Source: Desulfovibrio sp. (GTDB taxonomy: Bacteria; Desulfobacterota; Desulfovibrionia; Desulfovibrionales; Desulfovibrionaceae). Taken from it: 5,858 nucleotides of DNA. Location: NCBI GenBank assembly GCA_031281815.1, contig JAITEY010000152.1, forward strand, positions 1 to 5,858, in the 5' to 3' direction. Below, piece by piece: positions 5,235-5,858 of this stretch (position 1 is its first letter; every line of letters starts with the position of its first letter). The notes below the pieces were generated by a model. The model searched no databases. It saw only the letters and a program-made list of their open reading frames with translations, and was not told the DNA's origin. Made by a program: the position numbers and the translations under genes.

Positions 5235-5423
5235 TCCGCGTCGCGACGTCCGCGCCCTTTTGCCTTGTCGGCCGGGAAAGCGCTCACGGCACCGCGCGAT
5301 ACCGCGCGTCCCGGAACGGCATACCGCCGCGCGCGCCGACTCCGAAAGCAACTAGCACCTTTGCCCGCGTCCGGGCGGCAGCGGGGACGCGGGCCGCCGG
5401 GGGGGGTCCCGGCCGAGGCGCGG
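5235..5423. other. GC-rich structured spacer downstream of rpsM
   Basis: These 189 bp hold no gene that I can recognise. The DNA is very GC-rich, in sharp contrast to the adjoining repeat array; the boundary is near 5235, where degenerate 11-mers such as TCCGCGTCGCG fade out. In the rpsM transcript it would form three hairpins: 5396-5413 (GCCGGG/CCCGGC), 5363-5394 (a perfect 10-bp stem with a 12-nt loop) and 5287-5304 (7 bp including two G-U pairs, GCGC loop). None is followed by a U run. A run of eight G lies at 5399-5406. Confidence 0.6.
5363..5394 (-). promoter_or_regulatory. Perfect 10-bp GC stem-loop after rpsM
   Basis: GCCCGCGTCC (5363-5372) and GGACGCGGGC (5385-5394) are perfect inverted repeats around a 12-nt loop. 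It begins 29 nt after the rpsM stop and is the most stable simple hairpin I see in the window. It lacks a U run on either strand, so it is more likely an mRNA stability or processing structure, or a rho-dependent pause, than an intrinsic terminator. Confidence 0.5.
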
Positions 5424-5792
5424 CTATTTTTTCTTCGGCGCGGCGCCGCGGCGCGGCCCCTTCCGGGTGCGCGCGTTGGTATGCGTGCGCTGGCCCCGGG
5501 CGGGCAGGCCCTTTCTGTGGCGCAGGCCGCGGTAGCAGCCTATGTCCATAAGGCGCTTGATGCTCGCCCCCACCTCGCGGCGCAGGTCGCCTTCCACCTT
5601 GTGATGCTGCTCGATCTCTTTGCGGATTTCGTTGATTTCCTCCGCCGAAAGATCGTCGATGCCCCGCACCCAGTTCACGCCGGTGCTGTCGAGTATCTTC
5701 AGGGCAGAGGCCCGCCCTATGCCGTAAATATACGTGAGCGCTATATCGGCGCGCTTGCCGCGCGGCAAATCCACTCCGGCGATTCTTGCCAT
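5424..5792 (-). CDS. rpsM: 30S ribosomal protein S13
   Basis: S13 sits in the 30S head, contacts the P-site tRNA and forms bridges to the 50S subunit. The 122-residue product has the family's usual length. It starts MARIAGVDLPRGKRADIALT, continues with YIYGIGRASALKIL (about 21-34), a central helical hairpin (LSAEEINEIRKEIEQHHKVEGDLRRE), and the conserved IGCYRGLRHRKGLPARGQRTHTNARTRKG from about 85, ending in a basic AAPKKK tail that reaches the tRNA. The ATG at 5792 has GGAG (5801-5804) 8 nt upstream. rpmJ ends 19 bp upstream, the common rpmJ-rpsM order. The usual close downstream junction with rpsK is absent; a 374-bp spacer intervenes. Stop is TAG. Confidence 0.98.
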   Translation of the reverse strand: MARIAGVDLPRGKRADIALTYIYGIGRASALKILDSTGVNWVRGIDDLSAEEINEIRKEIEQHHKVEGDLRREVGASIKRLMDIGCYRGLRHRKGLPARGQRTHTNARTRKGPRRGAAPKKK

Positions 5793-5811
5793 ATCCTGTG
5801 CTCCCGAACGC

Positions 5812-5858
5812 CTAGCCCTGGCGCTGCTTGTGCCTGGGGTTTTCGCAAATGACGCGCA
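5812..5858 (-). CDS. rpmJ: 50S ribosomal protein L36, C-terminal part
   Basis: Only the last 14 codons and stop are in the window; the start lies beyond the right edge. They encode RVICENPRHKQRQG, the very conserved end of L36, including the last cysteine and the histidine of its zinc-ribbon (C and H in ICENPRH). L36 is a tiny 37-38-residue large-subunit protein. The cysteine-containing (zinc) form fits the zinc-type S4 encoded downstream. The two bases left at the edge (TG) would end the preceding codon, consistent with the usual valine. Its position just before rpsM is the standard order at the spc/alpha operon junction. Confidence 0.93.
   Translation of the reverse strand, partial: RVICENPRHKQRQG

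Noticed and set aside
5363..5394. Intrinsic terminator after rpsM
   Set aside because: The stem is perfect, but the minus-strand sequence that follows is AAAGGTGC rather than a U run, and essential operon genes lie downstream.
5085..5852. Plus-strand open frame through the repeat array and antisense to rpsM
   Set aside because: It would start at TTG inside the array without a ribosome-binding site. The 11- and 8-nt units are not multiples of three, so no repeated peptide is maintained, and the rest mirrors rpsM.

Overview
The window is the distal part of a ribosomal-protein/RNA-polymerase (alpha) operon. Every convincing gene lies on the minus strand, so transcription runs from the right end to the left. 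In transcription order: the last 14 codons of rpmJ (L36), rpsM (S13), rpsK (S11), rpsD (S4), rpoA (alpha subunit) and rplQ (L17). A response-regulator diguanylate cyclase (REC-GGDEF) follows, then the first 442 codons of a B12-binding-type radical SAM protein that runs off the left edge.

The DNA is GC-rich. The rpoA product, with its KQGER-IN amino terminus and EWLRKQQNEA carboxyl terminus, resembles alpha subunits I remember from Desulfovibrio. This suggests a Desulfovibrionaceae (sulfate-reducer-type) bacterium; the assignment is from memory, not from a search.

Most junctions are tight: rpmJ-rpsM 19 bp, rpsD-rpoA 29 bp, rpoA-rplQ an 11-bp overlap, rplQ-GGDEF 72 bp, GGDEF-radical SAM 54 bp. 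Two are not: rpsM-rpsK is 374 bp and rpsK-rpsD is 177 bp. The rpsM-rpsK gap has two contrasting halves. Next to rpsM is about 190 bp of very GC-rich DNA with three predicted RNA hairpins and a G8 run. Next to rpsK is an AT-richer array (5079-5234) built from 11-nt units of consensus TTCACATCGTA or TTCACGYTGYG, with occasional 8-nt units. The rpsK-rpsD gap holds two hairpins and ends in a strong Shine-Dalgarno ahead of a TTG start for rpsD.

Functionally, S13, S11, S4, L17 and L36 are ribosome components and alpha is the RNA polymerase assembly platform, so the right-hand four fifths is core translation and transcription machinery. The two leftward genes probably belong to the same transcription direction but are not ribosomal: one would make cyclic di-GMP, the other is an uncharacterised radical SAM enzyme. 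The least explained item is the helically phased repeat array between rpsM and rpsK.
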